59,290 bases of DNA from Bacillota bacterium (GCA_012735135.1 JAAYHY010000003.1:1-59290), one strand, 5' to 3'. Counted from the first letter of the stretch, positions 8,519 to 17,641 are shown. Notes: generated by a model not told the origin, from the letters alone. Made by a program: numbers and translations.

Positions 8519-9541
8519 ATGATGGAAGTTAAGGAGATAGTAAAAGAAGGGAATATTTCCGGGGTCTATCTTGTTTTAGACAGCCAATGGCGGATGGCGC
8601 GAAACGGTAGCCCCTTTGCCGCCCTGCGGGTGGGGGATAAAAGCGGGGAGATTGCCCTTAAGGTTTGGGAGATTACGGAGGAGGCTTTTAAACAGCTCCA
8701 AAAGGGAACAGTAATTAAACTGGAGGCCGTGGCGAAGAATTTTAATGGTTCTTTGCAACTGGAGGCCAACGGACGTGAAGCCTTCTTCCAGGTCTGCCGG
8801 GAAGGAGAGTATGATCCGGCCGCTTTTCTTCCGGGGATCTTTGGCCCCAAACTGGACGCTTTATGGGCAGTGGTCGACCGGACCTGGAACGGTCTGAAGT
8901 ATAAGCCCTACCGCTTATTGTTGGCGTATTTTTTCGGCTCCGACCAGTTCCGGGAGGACTTTGGGGCTGCCCCTGGCGCCATCCGGATTCACCATGCCTA
9001 CCGGGGCGGGTTGTTGGAGCATACCGTCGGGGTGGTGACCATCTGTCAAACCGCCGCCGCCCATTACCCTGAGGTAAACAGCGATTTGCTCCTGACCGGC
9101 GCTTTACTCCATGATATTGGCAAGCTTCAGTCTTATACGGGGGAAGTGAATATTGAAGGGACGGACCAAGGAAAGCTGCTCGGGCATTTGATGTTAGGTG
9201 TTCAGATGGTGACGGAGGGGATTCGGGCAATCCGGGAGGCCGAGGGGGAAGAAGCTTTTCCCGCTGCCCTGGAGATGCCCCTGCTCCACCTCATCCTGAG
9301 CCACCATGGTGAATTGGAGTGGGGATCTCCCGTCCAACCAGCCTTGTTGGAGGCTTGTTTGCTTCACCATGCGGACCACATGGATGCGGAAGCGGCGAAG
9401 TTCCGGGAGGCCCTTCGTAAACACCCGGATCAAGCTGGCAATTGGACAGCCTATAACCGGGCCCTGAAACGGTCTGTCTATTTGTTGGACCTGGAAGCGG
9501 ATGCCGGTGAGGAACGGGGAACCGGGTCCAGTGCGGAGTAG
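8519..9541 (+). CDS. YhaM-like 3'-5' exoribonuclease (OB-fold plus HD domain)
   Basis: Resembles the Firmicutes 3'-5' exonuclease YhaM, acting on RNA or DNA ends in the cytoplasm. The order is an N-terminal OB-fold (residues 10-90; YLVLDSQWRMARNGSPFAAL) and then an HD metal-phosphoesterase domain with HHAYRGGLLEHT (about 157-168), LLHDIGKL (about 197-204) and SHHGELEWGSP with a second HH pair near residue 280. Length 340 versus about 314 in B. subtilis. Two in-frame ATGs (8519, 8522) follow a GGGGGG-type site. It lies 20 bases after lptA, so it may share the envelope transcript. Confidence 0.82.
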   Translation: MMEVKEIVKEGNISGVYLVLDSQWRMARNGSPFAALRVGDKSGEIALKVWEITEEAFKQLQKGTVIKLEAVAKNFNGSLQLEANGREAFFQVCREGEYDPAAFLPGIFGPKLDALWAVVDRTWNGLKYKPYRLLLAYFFGSDQFREDFGAAPGAIRIHHAYRGGLLEHTVGVVTICQTAAAHYPEVNSDLLLTGALLHDIGKLQSYTGEVNIEGTDQGKLLGHLMLGVQMVTEGIRAIREAEGEEAFPAALEMPLLHLILSHHGELEWGSPVQPALLEACLLHHADHMDAEAAKFREALRKHPDQAGNWTAYNRALKRSVYLLDLEADAGEERGTGSSAE

Positions 9542-9636
9542 GCTTTTGGGTCTTCAGGAATGGTTGGCGGGTGCCCGGGGAGACCGGGGATAGAGTCAAG
9601 GGCCGGGTCACCGGCGCCGGGAGGAAACGAGAAGGG

Positions 9637-11025
9637 ATGGGAGAAAAGCGGATGACTGCGTTCAGCGGGAAAGAAGCGCAAGCGGAGAAAGAAGCCCAAG
9701 CGGAGAAAGAAGCCCAACAGCCACGGCGGAAGGTTGCCTTTCATACCTTGGGTTGTAAGGTTAACCAGTTTGATACCGAGGGTTTGATCGCCGACTTTCA
9801 AAACCACGGTTATCAGGTGGTGGATTTTGACGAGCCGGCGGAGATTTATATCCTTAATACCTGTGCCGTGACGAAGATGGCCGAACGAAAGGCGGGACAA
9901 CTCATCCGGAGGGTAAAACGGGAGCATCCTGACGCCTACTTAGTGGTGACCGGTTGTTATGCCCAGACCAGCGCTGAAGGGTTAAGCGCCTTTCCCGAAG
10001 TGGATTTGGTGGTGGGGGTAGCCGGCCGGAGCCGCCTCCGGGAGATTCTGGAGGAGAAAATACCGGCCGCGGAGAAGAATTTGGTGCTTTCTTGGGCGAA
10101 GGACAGCGAATTCGAGGTGTTAACCCCGGATTTTTCGGGACAGACCCGGGCATTTTTAAAAGTGGAGGATGGATGCCAATCTTACTGTAGCTATTGTAAG
10201 ATTCCCTTTGCCCGGGGTCCGGTGCGCAGTCTCCCCCTGGAACTGGTGATGAAGGAGATCGAACGCCTCCTGGGGCTTGGTTATAAAGAAATCGTTCTGG
10301 TCGGGATTCATTTGGGCCATTACGGAATCGACCGTGGTTATGATCTTGCCAGGATGCTGAGGCGGATTGAGGAGGAGTGGGGGTCAGCGGAAAACCAGTG
10401 GCGTTTACGGTTAGGTTCCATTGATCCGACCGATTTTACCCCGGAGCTTATGGAGGTTCTTTTCGCTGCAAAACTCCTCTGTAATCATCTGCATATCCCC
10501 CTCCAGAGCGGGTGCGGGAAAATCCTCTCCCTGATGAATAGGGGTTATACACCGGATGATTATGCCGGATTAGTTTCGATGTTACGGAAAGGCCGCCCCG
10601 GTTTGGCGGTCACCACCGATTTGATGGTGGGGTTTCCCGGGGAGACGGAAGCGGATTTTGAGGAGACCTTAAATTTCTTGCGGGCGGTGGGGTTTTCCCG
10701 GGTCCATATTTTCCCCTACTCCCTTCGGGAAGGAACGGCGGCCGCAAAGCTTCCTGGGCATCTCCCCCGCCGGGTCAAGGAAGAAAGGGTGAAACGGGCC
10801 GAACAGACCGCCCGTGAATTGGCCAAAGCGTACCGGGCGCTCTTTTTAGGCCAAGTGGTGGAGGTGTTGATTGAGGAAACCAACCGGGATGGTTATGCGG
10901 AAGGGTTTTCCCGGGAGTATTTACGGGTGCAGGTTAAAGAAGAACTAAATCCGAATAGCCTGATCCGGGCAAAGGTTGAAAGTGTCACCCGTGAACCCCT
11001 TACCGGTGTGGTGGTCGCTCCGTAA
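9637..11025 (+). CDS. mtaB: tRNA (t6A37) C2-methylthiotransferase MtaB
   Basis: Radical-SAM enzyme adding a methylthio group to t6A37 of tRNA. It has an N-terminal UPF0004 domain with the three cluster cysteines (HTLGCKVNQFDTEG, NTCAVT, VVTGCYAQ), a radical-SAM CxxxCxxC core (CQSYCSYCKIPFARG), and a C-terminal TRAM-like segment (VEVLIEET onward). HTLGCKVNQ is the MtaB form of the signature. The start is uncertain: GTG 9571, ATG 9637 (GGGAGG 11 bases upstream) or ATG 9652. All give an unusual N-terminal tail with tandem AQAEKE units before the domain. Confidence 0.9.
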   Translation: MGEKRMTAFSGKEAQAEKEAQAEKEAQQPRRKVAFHTLGCKVNQFDTEGLIADFQNHGYQVVDFDEPAEIYILNTCAVTKMAERKAGQLIRRVKREHPDAYLVVTGCYAQTSAEGLSAFPEVDLVVGVAGRSRLREILEEKIPAAEKNLVLSWAKDSEFEVLTPDFSGQTRAFLKVEDGCQSYCSYCKIPFARGPVRSLPLELVMKEIERLLGLGYKEIVLVGIHLGHYGIDRGYDLARMLRRIEEEWGSAENQWRLRLGSIDPTDFTPELMEVLFAAKLLCNHLHIPLQSGCGKILSLMNRGYTPDDYAGLVSMLRKGRPGLAVTTDLMVGFPGETEADFEETLNFLRAVGFSRVHIFPYSLREGTAAAKLPGHLPRRVKEERVKRAEQTARELAKAYRALFLGQVVEVLIEETNRDGYAEGFSREYLRVQVKEELNPNSLIRAKVESVTREPLTGVVVAP

Positions 11026-11101
11026 TAATTAGTCTTTTAAAGGGTTGGAAAAAGGATTTTTCTTTCGTTTGTCGAATTTAACTCCGGGGAAGGGAGGTTT
11101 A

Positions 11102-11443
11102 ATGGTGAGTGACTGTGTTTTTTGCCGAATCGTCCGCAGAGAAATTCCGGCGCAGATTCTTCTGGAAACGGAAGAAGTTTTGGCCTTTAAGGATATCAAC
11201 CCCGTTGCCCCGATTCATATTGTGTTGATCCCGAAAAAACACATCGGTAGTGTGATGGATCCCCAGTTACCGGCGCTTCCACCCTTAACTGCCGAGTTGT
11301 TTGCGGCCATTCAGCAATTAATGGGCGAAGAAAAAGACGGTTTTCGTGTGGTGATTAACCGTGGCCCAAATGCCGGAGAATCTGTCCCCCATTTGCATCT
11401 TCACTTGCTTGGCGGAAGAGAACTTGCATGGCCTCCCGGATAA
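11102..11443 (+). CDS. HIT family nucleotide-binding protein
   Basis: Histidine triad protein of the HinT type, a purine nucleoside phosphoramidase/nucleotide hydrolase. The 113 residues show DCVFCRIVRREIPA at the start, FKDINPVAPIHIVLIPKKHI, and the C-terminal triad HLHLHLLGGR. The ATG at 11102 was chosen because of the strong GGGAGG 5-10 bases upstream; the frame is open upstream but adds nothing family-like. It lies 76 bases after mtaB and just before the rpsU promoter, a common Firmicutes order. Confidence 0.93.
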   Translation: MVSDCVFCRIVRREIPAQILLETEEVLAFKDINPVAPIHIVLIPKKHIGSVMDPQLPALPPLTAELFAAIQQLMGEEKDGFRVVINRGPNAGESVPHLHLHLLGGRELAWPPG

Positions 11444-11472
11444 TTGACGGATTGGGCAAATTATAGTATAAT
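11444..11472 (+). promoter_or_regulatory. housekeeping sigma promoter for rpsU
   Basis: TTGACG at 11444-11449 and TATAAT at 11467-11472 are separated by exactly 17 bases. The -35 starts directly after the HIT stop codon, about 100 bases before rpsU. Confidence 0.8.
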
Positions 11473-11548
11473 ATTACCTTAGTCTGTTTATTGTTGTAGT
11501 CTATGTGCCTAAGGATTATTGTGGGCAGCGAGGGGAGGGAAGTAGATC

Positions 11549-11728
11549 ATGGCCGAAGTCAAGATCGGGAAAAACGAATCCCTAGATAGTGCCCTGCGCC
11601 GGTTTAAGCGACAGTGTCAGCGCTCAGGGATCCTGGCGGAGATTAGGAAACGAGAGCATTATGATAAGCCTAGCGTACGTAGGAAGAAGAAATCGGAAGC
11701 CGCCCGGAAAAAAAGGCGATTTTCCTAA
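11549..11728 (+). CDS. rpsU: 30S ribosomal protein S21
   Basis: A 59-residue basic protein, the usual size of S21 in Bacillota. It shows the conserved pattern ([15 protein letters not shown], then [17 protein letters not shown]) and a Lys/Arg-rich tail. A GGGAGG site precedes the ATG. It has its own promoter (11444-11472) and terminator (11738-11767), so it is expressed as a single-gene unit. Confidence 0.95.
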   Translation: MAEVKIGKNESLDSALRRFKRQCQRSGILAEIRKREHYDKPSVRRKKKSEAARKKRRFS

Positions 11729-11737
11729 CTGACTCTT

Positions 11738-11767
11738 AAGGTTCACCCGCGGAGGGTGAACCTTTTT
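11738..11767 (+). terminator. rho-independent terminator of rpsU
   Basis: Perfect 11-bp stem AAGGTTCACCC / GGGTGAACCTT with a 5-base loop, followed by TTT, 10 bases after the rpsU stop. Confidence 0.9.
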
Positions 11768-11900
11768 GCTTTACTTTAGAATTAAGCGGAATTTAACGTA
11801 AAAAGCGAAACTTATCGGTTGGTTAACCGGTTTAACTAATATAGATTAAAGGAGAGCGGGACTGATCCTATACCAACTGGTGGAAAGTGGGGTTTAGGTT

Positions 11901-13256
11901 ATGAAACGGAAAAAGTTTGTCAAAATTAGCCCATTTACCCTTGTGCTTTTGGTGATCGCCATCGTCATCACCATTACTTCTTACCGGGAGGCAGGCCACG
12001 CCGAAACGGATCTCTTGTATGTCATCCCGCTAAAGGGGAATATTTCCGGCGGAATGGCGGATTTTATTAAACGGGCGCTTGCCGAGGCCGAACAGCGGCA
12101 AGCTGAGGCGATTATTCTGGAGCTTAAAACTTTAGGCGGGTTTGCCGATTCGATGACGGAGATTGGGGATGCCATCAGCGATGCGAAGATTCCGGTGGAT
12201 GTCTTTATCGAAGGAAGGGCCATTTCAGCCGGGGCCTACATTGCGCTCAGTGGTAACCGGATTGTGGTCTCCCCCGATGCGGTGCTGGGGGCCTCCCAGC
12301 CCTTAGTGGCCGACGGAACTCCGGCTCCGGAAAAAACAATCGCCGCCTTCCGGAAGATGTTCCGGGCGGTGGCGGAGGCCCGCGCGCAAAAAAGAGGAGT
12401 TGACCTCAATCCATTATTGGCCGAGGCGATGGTTGACCCCGCGGTGGAAGTGGAAGGGGTGGTGGCCAAGGGGGAACTGTTGGTACTGACGGCGCAGGAA
12501 GCCCTTACCCACCATTATGCGGATCTGATGGCCGATAATCTGAACGAGGCCATTCTCAAGCTTGGTTACGACCGGTTGACCGTTGTTACCGTCCAACAAA
12601 CTCCGGTCGAAAGTCTGGTTCGCTTTTTAACCGACCCGGTGATTAGTCCCCTTTTGTTGATTATCGGTTTTACCGCGTTGATCGTTGAAGTTTTCACCGC
12701 CGGGTTTGGCGCGGCCGGGGTTATCGGGGTCCTCTCCCTGTTCCTTTTCTTTGGCGCCCGTATATTTTCCGGCTTGGCCGGGTTGGAAGTGATCTTCCTC
12801 TTCTTCCTGGGCGTTGTCTTATTGGCTTTGGAAGCCTTTTTCCTGCCTGGCTTTGGCTTTGCGGGGATTTTAGGGTTGATTGCCATGGCAGGCAGTATTA
12901 TCTTATCCTATGCTTCCAGCGGGCAGGGGATTGCTTCTTTGGCGATTGCTTTGGCCTGGTCCGTTTTTTTGGTCTCCTTGATCTTGCAATATCTGAAGCG
13001 AAGTTCCTTTTGGGACCGGCTTGTGCTGAAGAAGGCCGCTGTAAAGCAGGAGGGTTATTCAGCTGTTCCCAATTATGAACAGTATATTGGCCAAGTCGGG
13101 GTGGTGGTGCATCCCTTACGTCCCGCCGGTGTCATTGAGACAGCCGCCGGAGAACGCTTGGATGTGGTCTCGGAGGGAGCTTATGTCCAAGCGGGGAAGA
13201 GGGTAAAGGTAATTGCGGTCGAAGGCAGGAGAATATTGGTACGGGTGGAAGAGTAA
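11901..13256 (+). CDS. NfeD family membrane serine protease-like protein (YqeZ type)
   Basis: Long-form NfeD protein: an N-terminal membrane segment (about 12-29), a ClpP-fold protease domain (about 37-235), four to five membrane segments (about 245-365) and a C-terminal soluble OB-fold NfeD domain (about 385-450; YIGQVGVVVHPLRPAGV). The catalytic serine of the class is visible in AISAGAY (Ser109); Lys152 is a possible partner lysine. These proteins work with flotillin-like SPFH proteins, and floA follows directly. The 11901 ATG has only a weak upstream site. B. subtilis has the same yqeZ-floA pairing under stress sigma control; no clear sigma-W type site was found here. Confidence 0.9.
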   Translation: MKRKKFVKISPFTLVLLVIAIVITITSYREAGHAETDLLYVIPLKGNISGGMADFIKRALAEAEQRQAEAIILELKTLGGFADSMTEIGDAISDAKIPVDVFIEGRAISAGAYIALSGNRIVVSPDAVLGASQPLVADGTPAPEKTIAAFRKMFRAVAEARAQKRGVDLNPLLAEAMVDPAVEVEGVVAKGELLVLTAQEALTHHYADLMADNLNEAILKLGYDRLTVVTVQQTPVESLVRFLTDPVISPLLLIIGFTALIVEVFTAGFGAAGVIGVLSLFLFFGARIFSGLAGLEVIFLFFLGVVLLALEAFFLPGFGFAGILGLIAMAGSIILSYASSGQGIASLAIALAWSVFLVSLILQYLKRSSFWDRLVLKKAAVKQEGYSAVPNYEQYIGQVGVVVHPLRPAGVIETAAGERLDVVSEGAYVQAGKRVKVIAVEGRRILVRVEE

Positions 13257-13420
13257 AATTACCTAAGAACTTTGCGAAAGAAATTCAAGCCACCCCACGT
13301 CCGGCGCCGGCTGGGCAGATTCTGGTCAAGATAAGCAGTCCCACGGGCGGAGAAGGTCGAGGATCGAGAGTATTTTTTGGGTAGATAAATAAAATAATCT
13401 TAGAAAAGAGGTGTTGTTGA

Positions 13421-14410
13421 ATGGAATTGTTCTCTCTGTTTGCTTTTGCGCTTTTGGTCATTTTCATTCTGCTCTTTTTCAACTTTATCCCGGTCGGCCT
13501 CTGGATTTCCGCCCGGGCGGCAGGGGTTAATGTCCGGGTTTGGACCCTTTTTGCCATGCGCTTAAGAAGGGTTCCCCCGTCCCGGATTGTCTTGCCGATG
13601 ATTAAAGCGGAGAAAGCCGGCCTGGAGGTAACCGTGGATAAACTGGAAGCTCACTATCTGGCCGGGGGGAATGTGGACCGGGTGATTGACGCACTGATCG
13701 CCGCCCAGCGGGCGGAGATAAATTTGACCTTTGAACGGGCGGCCGCCATCGATTTAGCCGGCCGTAACGTTCTGGAAGCCGTCCAGATGAGTGTTAACCC
13801 GCGGGTGATTGAGACCCCCGAGATCTCGGCCGTGGCTAAAGACGGAATTGAGCTAAAAGCCAAGGCGCGGGTTACCGTCCGGGCTAATATCGATCGTTTA
13901 GTCGGTGGCGCCGGGGAAGCCACCATCATCGCCCGGGTGGGAGAAGGGATTGTCACGACGGTCGGCTCTGCCGAAAGCCATAAGGAAGTTCTTGAGAATC
14001 CGGACCGGATCTCCCTAACTGTCCTGGAAAAAGGGTTGGATGCCGGTACTGCCTTTGAGATTCTCTCCATTGACATTGCCGATGTGGATGTGGGCCGGAA
14101 TATTGGCGCCAAACTCCAGATGGATCAGGCGGAAGCCGACAAGAACATTGCCCAGGCGAAAGCGGCGGAAAGACGGTTTGCTGCTTTAGCGCGGGAACAG
14201 GAGATGAAGGCTCAGGTTCAAGAGATGCGTGCCCGGGTAGTTGAAGCCGAGGCCGAGGTCCCGCGGGCGTTGGCCGAAGCGTTGCGGACCGGAAAAATCG
14301 GGGTGATGGATTATTACCAGTTGCAAAATATTCAGGCCGATACGGCGATGCGGGAAGCTTTCGGCCGGGAATCGAAACCCCATGACGGACACGATGAAGT
14401 AAAGAAATAG
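13421..14410 (+). CDS. floA: flotillin-like protein FloA
   Basis: Membrane-microdomain scaffold. The 329 residues match FloA closely: one N-terminal hydrophobic hairpin (about 5-27), then the SPFH core with [38 protein letters not shown] and [18 protein letters not shown] near the end. AGAGGTG lies 8 bases before the ATG. It pairs with the NfeD gene upstream, separated by 164 bases that contain a motif also present before 1570. Confidence 0.95.
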   Translation: MELFSLFAFALLVIFILLFFNFIPVGLWISARAAGVNVRVWTLFAMRLRRVPPSRIVLPMIKAEKAGLEVTVDKLEAHYLAGGNVDRVIDALIAAQRAEINLTFERAAAIDLAGRNVLEAVQMSVNPRVIETPEISAVAKDGIELKAKARVTVRANIDRLVGGAGEATIIARVGEGIVTTVGSAESHKEVLENPDRISLTVLEKGLDAGTAFEILSIDIADVDVGRNIGAKLQMDQAEADKNIAQAKAAERRFAALAREQEMKAQVQEMRARVVEAEAEVPRALAEALRTGKIGVMDYYQLQNIQADTAMREAFGRESKPHDGHDEVKK

Positions 14411-14420
14411 GAGTGAGATC

Positions 14421-14909
14421 ATGGGTTGGGTATGGGTTATTTTCGTACTCGTTTCCGTCCTGGCCAACTTCCTGGAGAAAATGGGCAAGCAGGCTCCTGG
14501 GCGGTCGGCGCCGGATCGGAAGGGTAAAGCTGATTTGGACGAAAACTGGATGCCGACGGAGGCCTTCCCCGGGACGTCAACGGAAGATTTTCCTCCGCGT
14601 AAGCCGAAACCAGCCCCGGTTTCGGTGGGGAATTACGCCCCCGCCCAACTTCCGGATCACCCCAAGCAACAAGAAGATTTGCTGACGGTGGAGGAGAGAG
14701 AGATACTTCTCCGCCCGCAGAGGGAATTGGTAACGGAAGACCCGTTCTTCATCGCCTTCCGTGAGGAGGATTTAATCCCTCCGGAAGATACCCGAACGGA
14801 AGGGGAAGAAAGGGAAAGCGAAGGTTGGTCCTTTCGTTCCGCTTTCATTTTAGCGCAAGTGCTAGCCAGGCCGGATTTTACCTCCCTTCCCTGGCGTCGT
14901 CGTATTTGA
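14421..14909 (+). CDS. small membrane-anchored hypothetical protein
   Basis: Not recognised. The 162-residue product has one N-terminal hydrophobic segment (GWVWVIFVLVSVLANFLEKM) and then a Pro/Glu-rich, probably disordered region. GGAGTGA lies 4 bases before the ATG, and it starts 10 bases after floA, so it is likely the third gene of the NfeD-FloA operon. A terminator follows 23 bases after its stop. B. subtilis also has a small third gene (yqfB) here, but no clear sequence likeness was seen. Confidence 0.75.
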   Translation: MGWVWVIFVLVSVLANFLEKMGKQAPGRSAPDRKGKADLDENWMPTEAFPGTSTEDFPPRKPKPAPVSVGNYAPAQLPDHPKQQEDLLTVEEREILLRPQRELVTEDPFFIAFREEDLIPPEDTRTEGEERESEGWSFRSAFILAQVLARPDFTSLPWRRRI

Positions 14910-14932
14910 ATTCTTCGTACATCAGTGATCAG

Positions 14933-14961
14933 TTGGTTGCCAAAGGCAACCAATTTTTTTT
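14933..14961 (+). terminator. rho-independent terminator of the nfeD-floA operon
   Basis: TTGGTTGCC / GGCAACCAA stem (9 bp) with an AAA loop and a run of seven to eight T. Confidence 0.9.
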
Positions 14962-15040
14962 GCCACCGGAATAAATTTCCGGTTGACAACATATGTATAC
15001 TTAATACTTGGTAACATAAAGGGATTTTTCGGATAAATAA

Positions 15041-15049
15041 TGGTATAAT
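15041..15049 (+). promoter_or_regulatory. extended -10 promoter of the Re-citrate synthase-like gene
   Basis: TGGTATAAT fits the extended -10 form TGnTATAAT; the -35 region is weak. A TTGACA at 14983-14988 lies upstream but at the wrong distance for this -10. The gene start is 41 bases downstream. Confidence 0.6.
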
Positions 15050-15089
15050 CTATAAAAACTTTTTGGCCAAGAACCGCGGAGGTGTGACC

Positions 15090-16493
15090 ATGCTGGAATT
15101 TAATGAAAGAAGTAACACATTGGAACAATCGGCGTATAAGTATACTTTACAAGATGTGGCCGAACCCAATCTTTACCGTCATCTTTATAACTATAACGAA
15201 GCGCCAAAGATCCCCTTTAACCACCGGCATGTTCCGATGCGGCCCCCGAAGGAGATCTGGATTACGGATACCACCTTCCGGGACGGGCAACAGGCGAGAG
15301 AACCGTATACCGCCGATCAGATGGTGCATTTGTATAAGTTGTTACACCGTTTGGGTGGGCCGCGTGGGATTATTCGTCAATGCGAATTCTTCCTTTACAG
15401 CAAGAAAGATAAGGAAGCAGTGGAGCGCTGTTTAGCTTTGGGGTATGAATATCCCCAGATTACCAGTTGGATCCGGGCTGTTAAAGACGACTTCCAATTG
15501 GTAAAACAGATGGGGATTAAAGAGACGGGGATTTTGGCAAGTGCATCCGACTATCATATCTTTAATAAATTAAAACTCACCCGGAAACAGGCGATGGAAC
15601 AGTATCTCGGGATTGTAAAAGCCGCCTTGGAGTACGGGATTATTCCCCGTGTTCATCTTGAAGACATTACCCGGGCTGATTTCTACGGTTTTGTTGTTCC
15701 CTTTGCCATCGAGCTAAGCAAGCTTTCTGAGGAAAGTGGAATCCCCATAAAGATCCGGGCTTGCGACACGATGGGTTTTGGGGTCAGTTATCCGGGGGTT
15801 GCTTTGCCCCGTAGTGTTCCGGGGATTATTTACGGTTTATGGCATCATGCCGGGATCCCCAGTGAGCGGTTGGAGTGGCATGGGCATAACGATTTCTACC
15901 GGGCGGTGGTCAATGCCGGGACGGCCTGGCTCTACGGCTGTTCCGCCGTGAACTGCACTTTGTTGGGGATTGGCGAACGGACCGGAAATTGTCCGCTGGA
16001 AGCGATGGTCTTTGAGTATGCGGGCTTGCGGGGGACGATGGATGGGATGGACCCGACGGTGATTACGGAGATCGCCGAGTATTATACAAAAGAGTTAAAG
16101 TATAAAATTCCACCGATGACCCCCTTTGTGGGCAAGTATTTCAATTTTACCCGGGCTGGAATTCATGCCGACGGTTTGTTGAAGGATGAAGAGATTTATA
16201 ACATATTTAATACGGAGAAACTTTTAAACCGGCCGGTGGTCGTGGCTATCAACCAGTATTCGGGGGTGGCCGGACTTGCGTTTTGGGTGAACCGGTACTT
16301 TAATCTTGAGGGAGATCGGCGGATCGACAAAAAAGATCCTTCCATTCAGAAACTGAAAGAATGGGTGGATCGGGAGTACGAGACTGGCCGCACCACCTTG
16401 ATTGGGGATGAAGAATTGGTGGAAGCGATAAAAAGGGAAACTCCCGAACTGTGGCAGAGATTGGCCACGAATCCTTCACCATTTGAAGGGTAA
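15090..16493 (+). CDS. HMGL-like acyl-CoA/2-oxoacid Claisen condensing enzyme, probable Re-citrate synthase
   Basis: Enzyme of the isopropylmalate/homocitrate synthase superfamily with a TIM barrel. Visible are the catalytic WITDTTFRDGQQAR motif (about residue 52), the metal-binding EWHGHNDF, GERTGNCPLEA and GIHADGLLKDEEIYN. The ATG at 15090 has GCGGAGGTG upstream; a longer in-frame extension exists without a binding site. The extended N-terminus (KYTLQDVAEPNLYRHLYNYN) and the missing C-terminal LeuA regulatory domain separate it from leucine enzymes and resemble the group that includes clostridial Re-citrate synthase. That assignment is inferred from memory of the family. It is a single-gene unit with its own promoter and terminator. 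Confidence 0.7.
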   Translation: MLEFNERSNTLEQSAYKYTLQDVAEPNLYRHLYNYNEAPKIPFNHRHVPMRPPKEIWITDTTFRDGQQAREPYTADQMVHLYKLLHRLGGPRGIIRQCEFFLYSKKDKEAVERCLALGYEYPQITSWIRAVKDDFQLVKQMGIKETGILASASDYHIFNKLKLTRKQAMEQYLGIVKAALEYGIIPRVHLEDITRADFYGFVVPFAIELSKLSEESGIPIKIRACDTMGFGVSYPGVALPRSVPGIIYGLWHHAGIPSERLEWHGHNDFYRAVVNAGTAWLYGCSAVNCTLLGIGERTGNCPLEAMVFEYAGLRGTMDGMDPTVITEIAEYYTKELKYKIPPMTPFVGKYFNFTRAGIHADGLLKDEEIYNIFNTEKLLNRPVVVAINQYSGVAGLAFWVNRYFNLEGDRRIDKKDPSIQKLKEWVDREYETGRTTLIGDEELVEAIKRETPELWQRLATNPSPFEG

Positions 16494-16510
16494 AATTAAC
16501 TCTTTTACAG

Positions 16511-16542
16511 GTCGCCCTTGCGAAGCAGGGCGACTTATTTAT
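16511..16542 (+). terminator. rho-independent terminator
   Basis: GTCGCCCT / AGGGCGAC stem (8 bp, extendable by an inner GC pair) followed by a T-rich TTATTTATTT tract. Confidence 0.8.
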
Positions 16543-16659
16543 TTAACCACAAAAATGTTACTGAAAGGTAAAAGACTTAGAAAAAGCTAGAAAAATGGAC
16601 AGTAGGCCAGAAAAACGAAAAAAACAGGGGCAGATTAAGGAATTAACGGTTTAGAGAAA

Positions 16660-16680
16660 TGTAACAAATTATGTTATAAT
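16660..16680 (+). promoter_or_regulatory. extended -10 promoter overlapped by a palindromic operator candidate
   Basis: TGTTATAAT (16672-16680) is an extended -10 box. A 19-base imperfect palindrome, TGTAACAAATTATGTTATA (16660-16678), covers it. A LacI-type repressor is encoded at the end of this gene cluster, so this is a natural place for its operator; that link is inferred. The -10 also shows that an ATG at 16679 cannot be the start of the permease. Confidence 0.55.
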
Positions 16681-16723
16681 GACATCGATGACAGAGAAGG
16701 GAATATGGAGGAGGAGGAGAAAC

Positions 16724-17641
16724 GTGGGCACGTTAAGTAAGGCCAAGAGGGAGAAAAGGGCCTATTGGTTTATTCTACCTGCTGTTTTATGTATGTTGTT
16801 TGTTCATTTTATCCCTATTATATGGGGGGCATACATAAGTCTATTGGACCTTGATGTTTTTACGCTGGCGCAATGGACGTCCGCTCCTTTCGTCGGCTTG
16901 GGTAATTTTATCCGCATCTTTAGTGGTCAGTTTGCGGTCGGCCAGAAGTACTTGCGTTCGATTTACACCGTAATCGTCTATGGGTTGATCTGCATACCGG
17001 TCGGTTATGTTATTGGGTTGGCGGTGGCCCTGCTTTTAAACAGGAATTTTGTTGGCCGCACCTTAGTCCGGGGTTTAATTTTGCTGCCCTACATAACCCC
17101 CGATTCGGTGGCTTTTAACGTCTGGCGGTTCATTTTCCAAGCCCGGATCGGCCTGGTCAACAAGTACCTGCTGAAATTAGGGCTGATCAAAGAACCATTG
17201 ATTTGGCTGGTCGGAGACCGGGCTTTAACTGCGGTTATTGTCGCGAGTGTCTGGAAAGGTTGGCCCTTTGCCTGTCTCATTCTCTTAGCGGGTTTACAAG
17301 GGATTCCTTCCGAATTATACGAAGCGGCCAAGATTGACGGGGCTTCCCCATGGCAACAGTTTACCCAGGTTACTCTCCCCTTGTTGCGCCCGGTGACTAA
17401 AACTTTGTTGATGCTCAACGTAATCTGGAATTTCCACGCCTTTAACCAATTCTATATCTTGCTCGGAGGTAGCCCGGGCGACGCCCATGTTCCTTCTACC
17501 TTCATTATGCAGGAAGCTTTTAGTAACCTTCACTATGGGCTAGGTTCGGCAATGGCAGTTTGCTTAATGATAGTTATCCTGATTTTAATTGCGATTTATA
17601 TGCGGTTCAAAAAAGGGGGGGTCAGTTATGAAACATTCTAA
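16724..17641 (+). CDS. ABC sugar transporter permease, MalF/UgpA type (CUT1)
   Basis: First membrane subunit of a CUT1 sugar importer. The 305 residues have six membrane segments and the permease EAA loop (ELYEAAKIDGASPWQQFTQV), which docks the ATPase. The GTG at 16724 was chosen because GGAGGAGGAGG lies 7 bases upstream; the ATG at 16679 coincides with the -10 box. It overlaps the second permease by 14 bases. No ATP-binding subunit is encoded nearby, as is common for CUT1 systems that share an MsmK-type ATPase. Confidence 0.92.
   Translation: MGTLSKAKREKRAYWFILPAVLCMLFVHFIPIIWGAYISLLDLDVFTLAQWTSAPFVGLGNFIRIFSGQFAVGQKYLRSIYTVIVYGLICIPVGYVIGLAVALLLNRNFVGRTLVRGLILLPYITPDSVAFNVWRFIFQARIGLVNKYLLKLGLIKEPLIWLVGDRALTAVIVASVWKGWPFACLILLAGLQGIPSELYEAAKIDGASPWQQFTQVTLPLLRPVTKTLLMLNVIWNFHAFNQFYILLGGSPGDAHVPSTFIMQEAFSNLHYGLGSAMAVCLMIVILILIAIYMRFKKGGVSYETF

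Noticed and set aside
14983-15011. TTGACA at 14983 as the -35 of the Re-citrate synthase-like gene
   Set aside because: No acceptable -10 lies 16-18 bases downstream; the extended -10 at 15041 is better placed.
16679-16723. Upstream ATG start for the MalF-type permease
   Set aside because: The ATG lies inside the TATAAT -10 box, so it would not be on the mRNA; GTG 16724 has an excellent Shine-Dalgarno.
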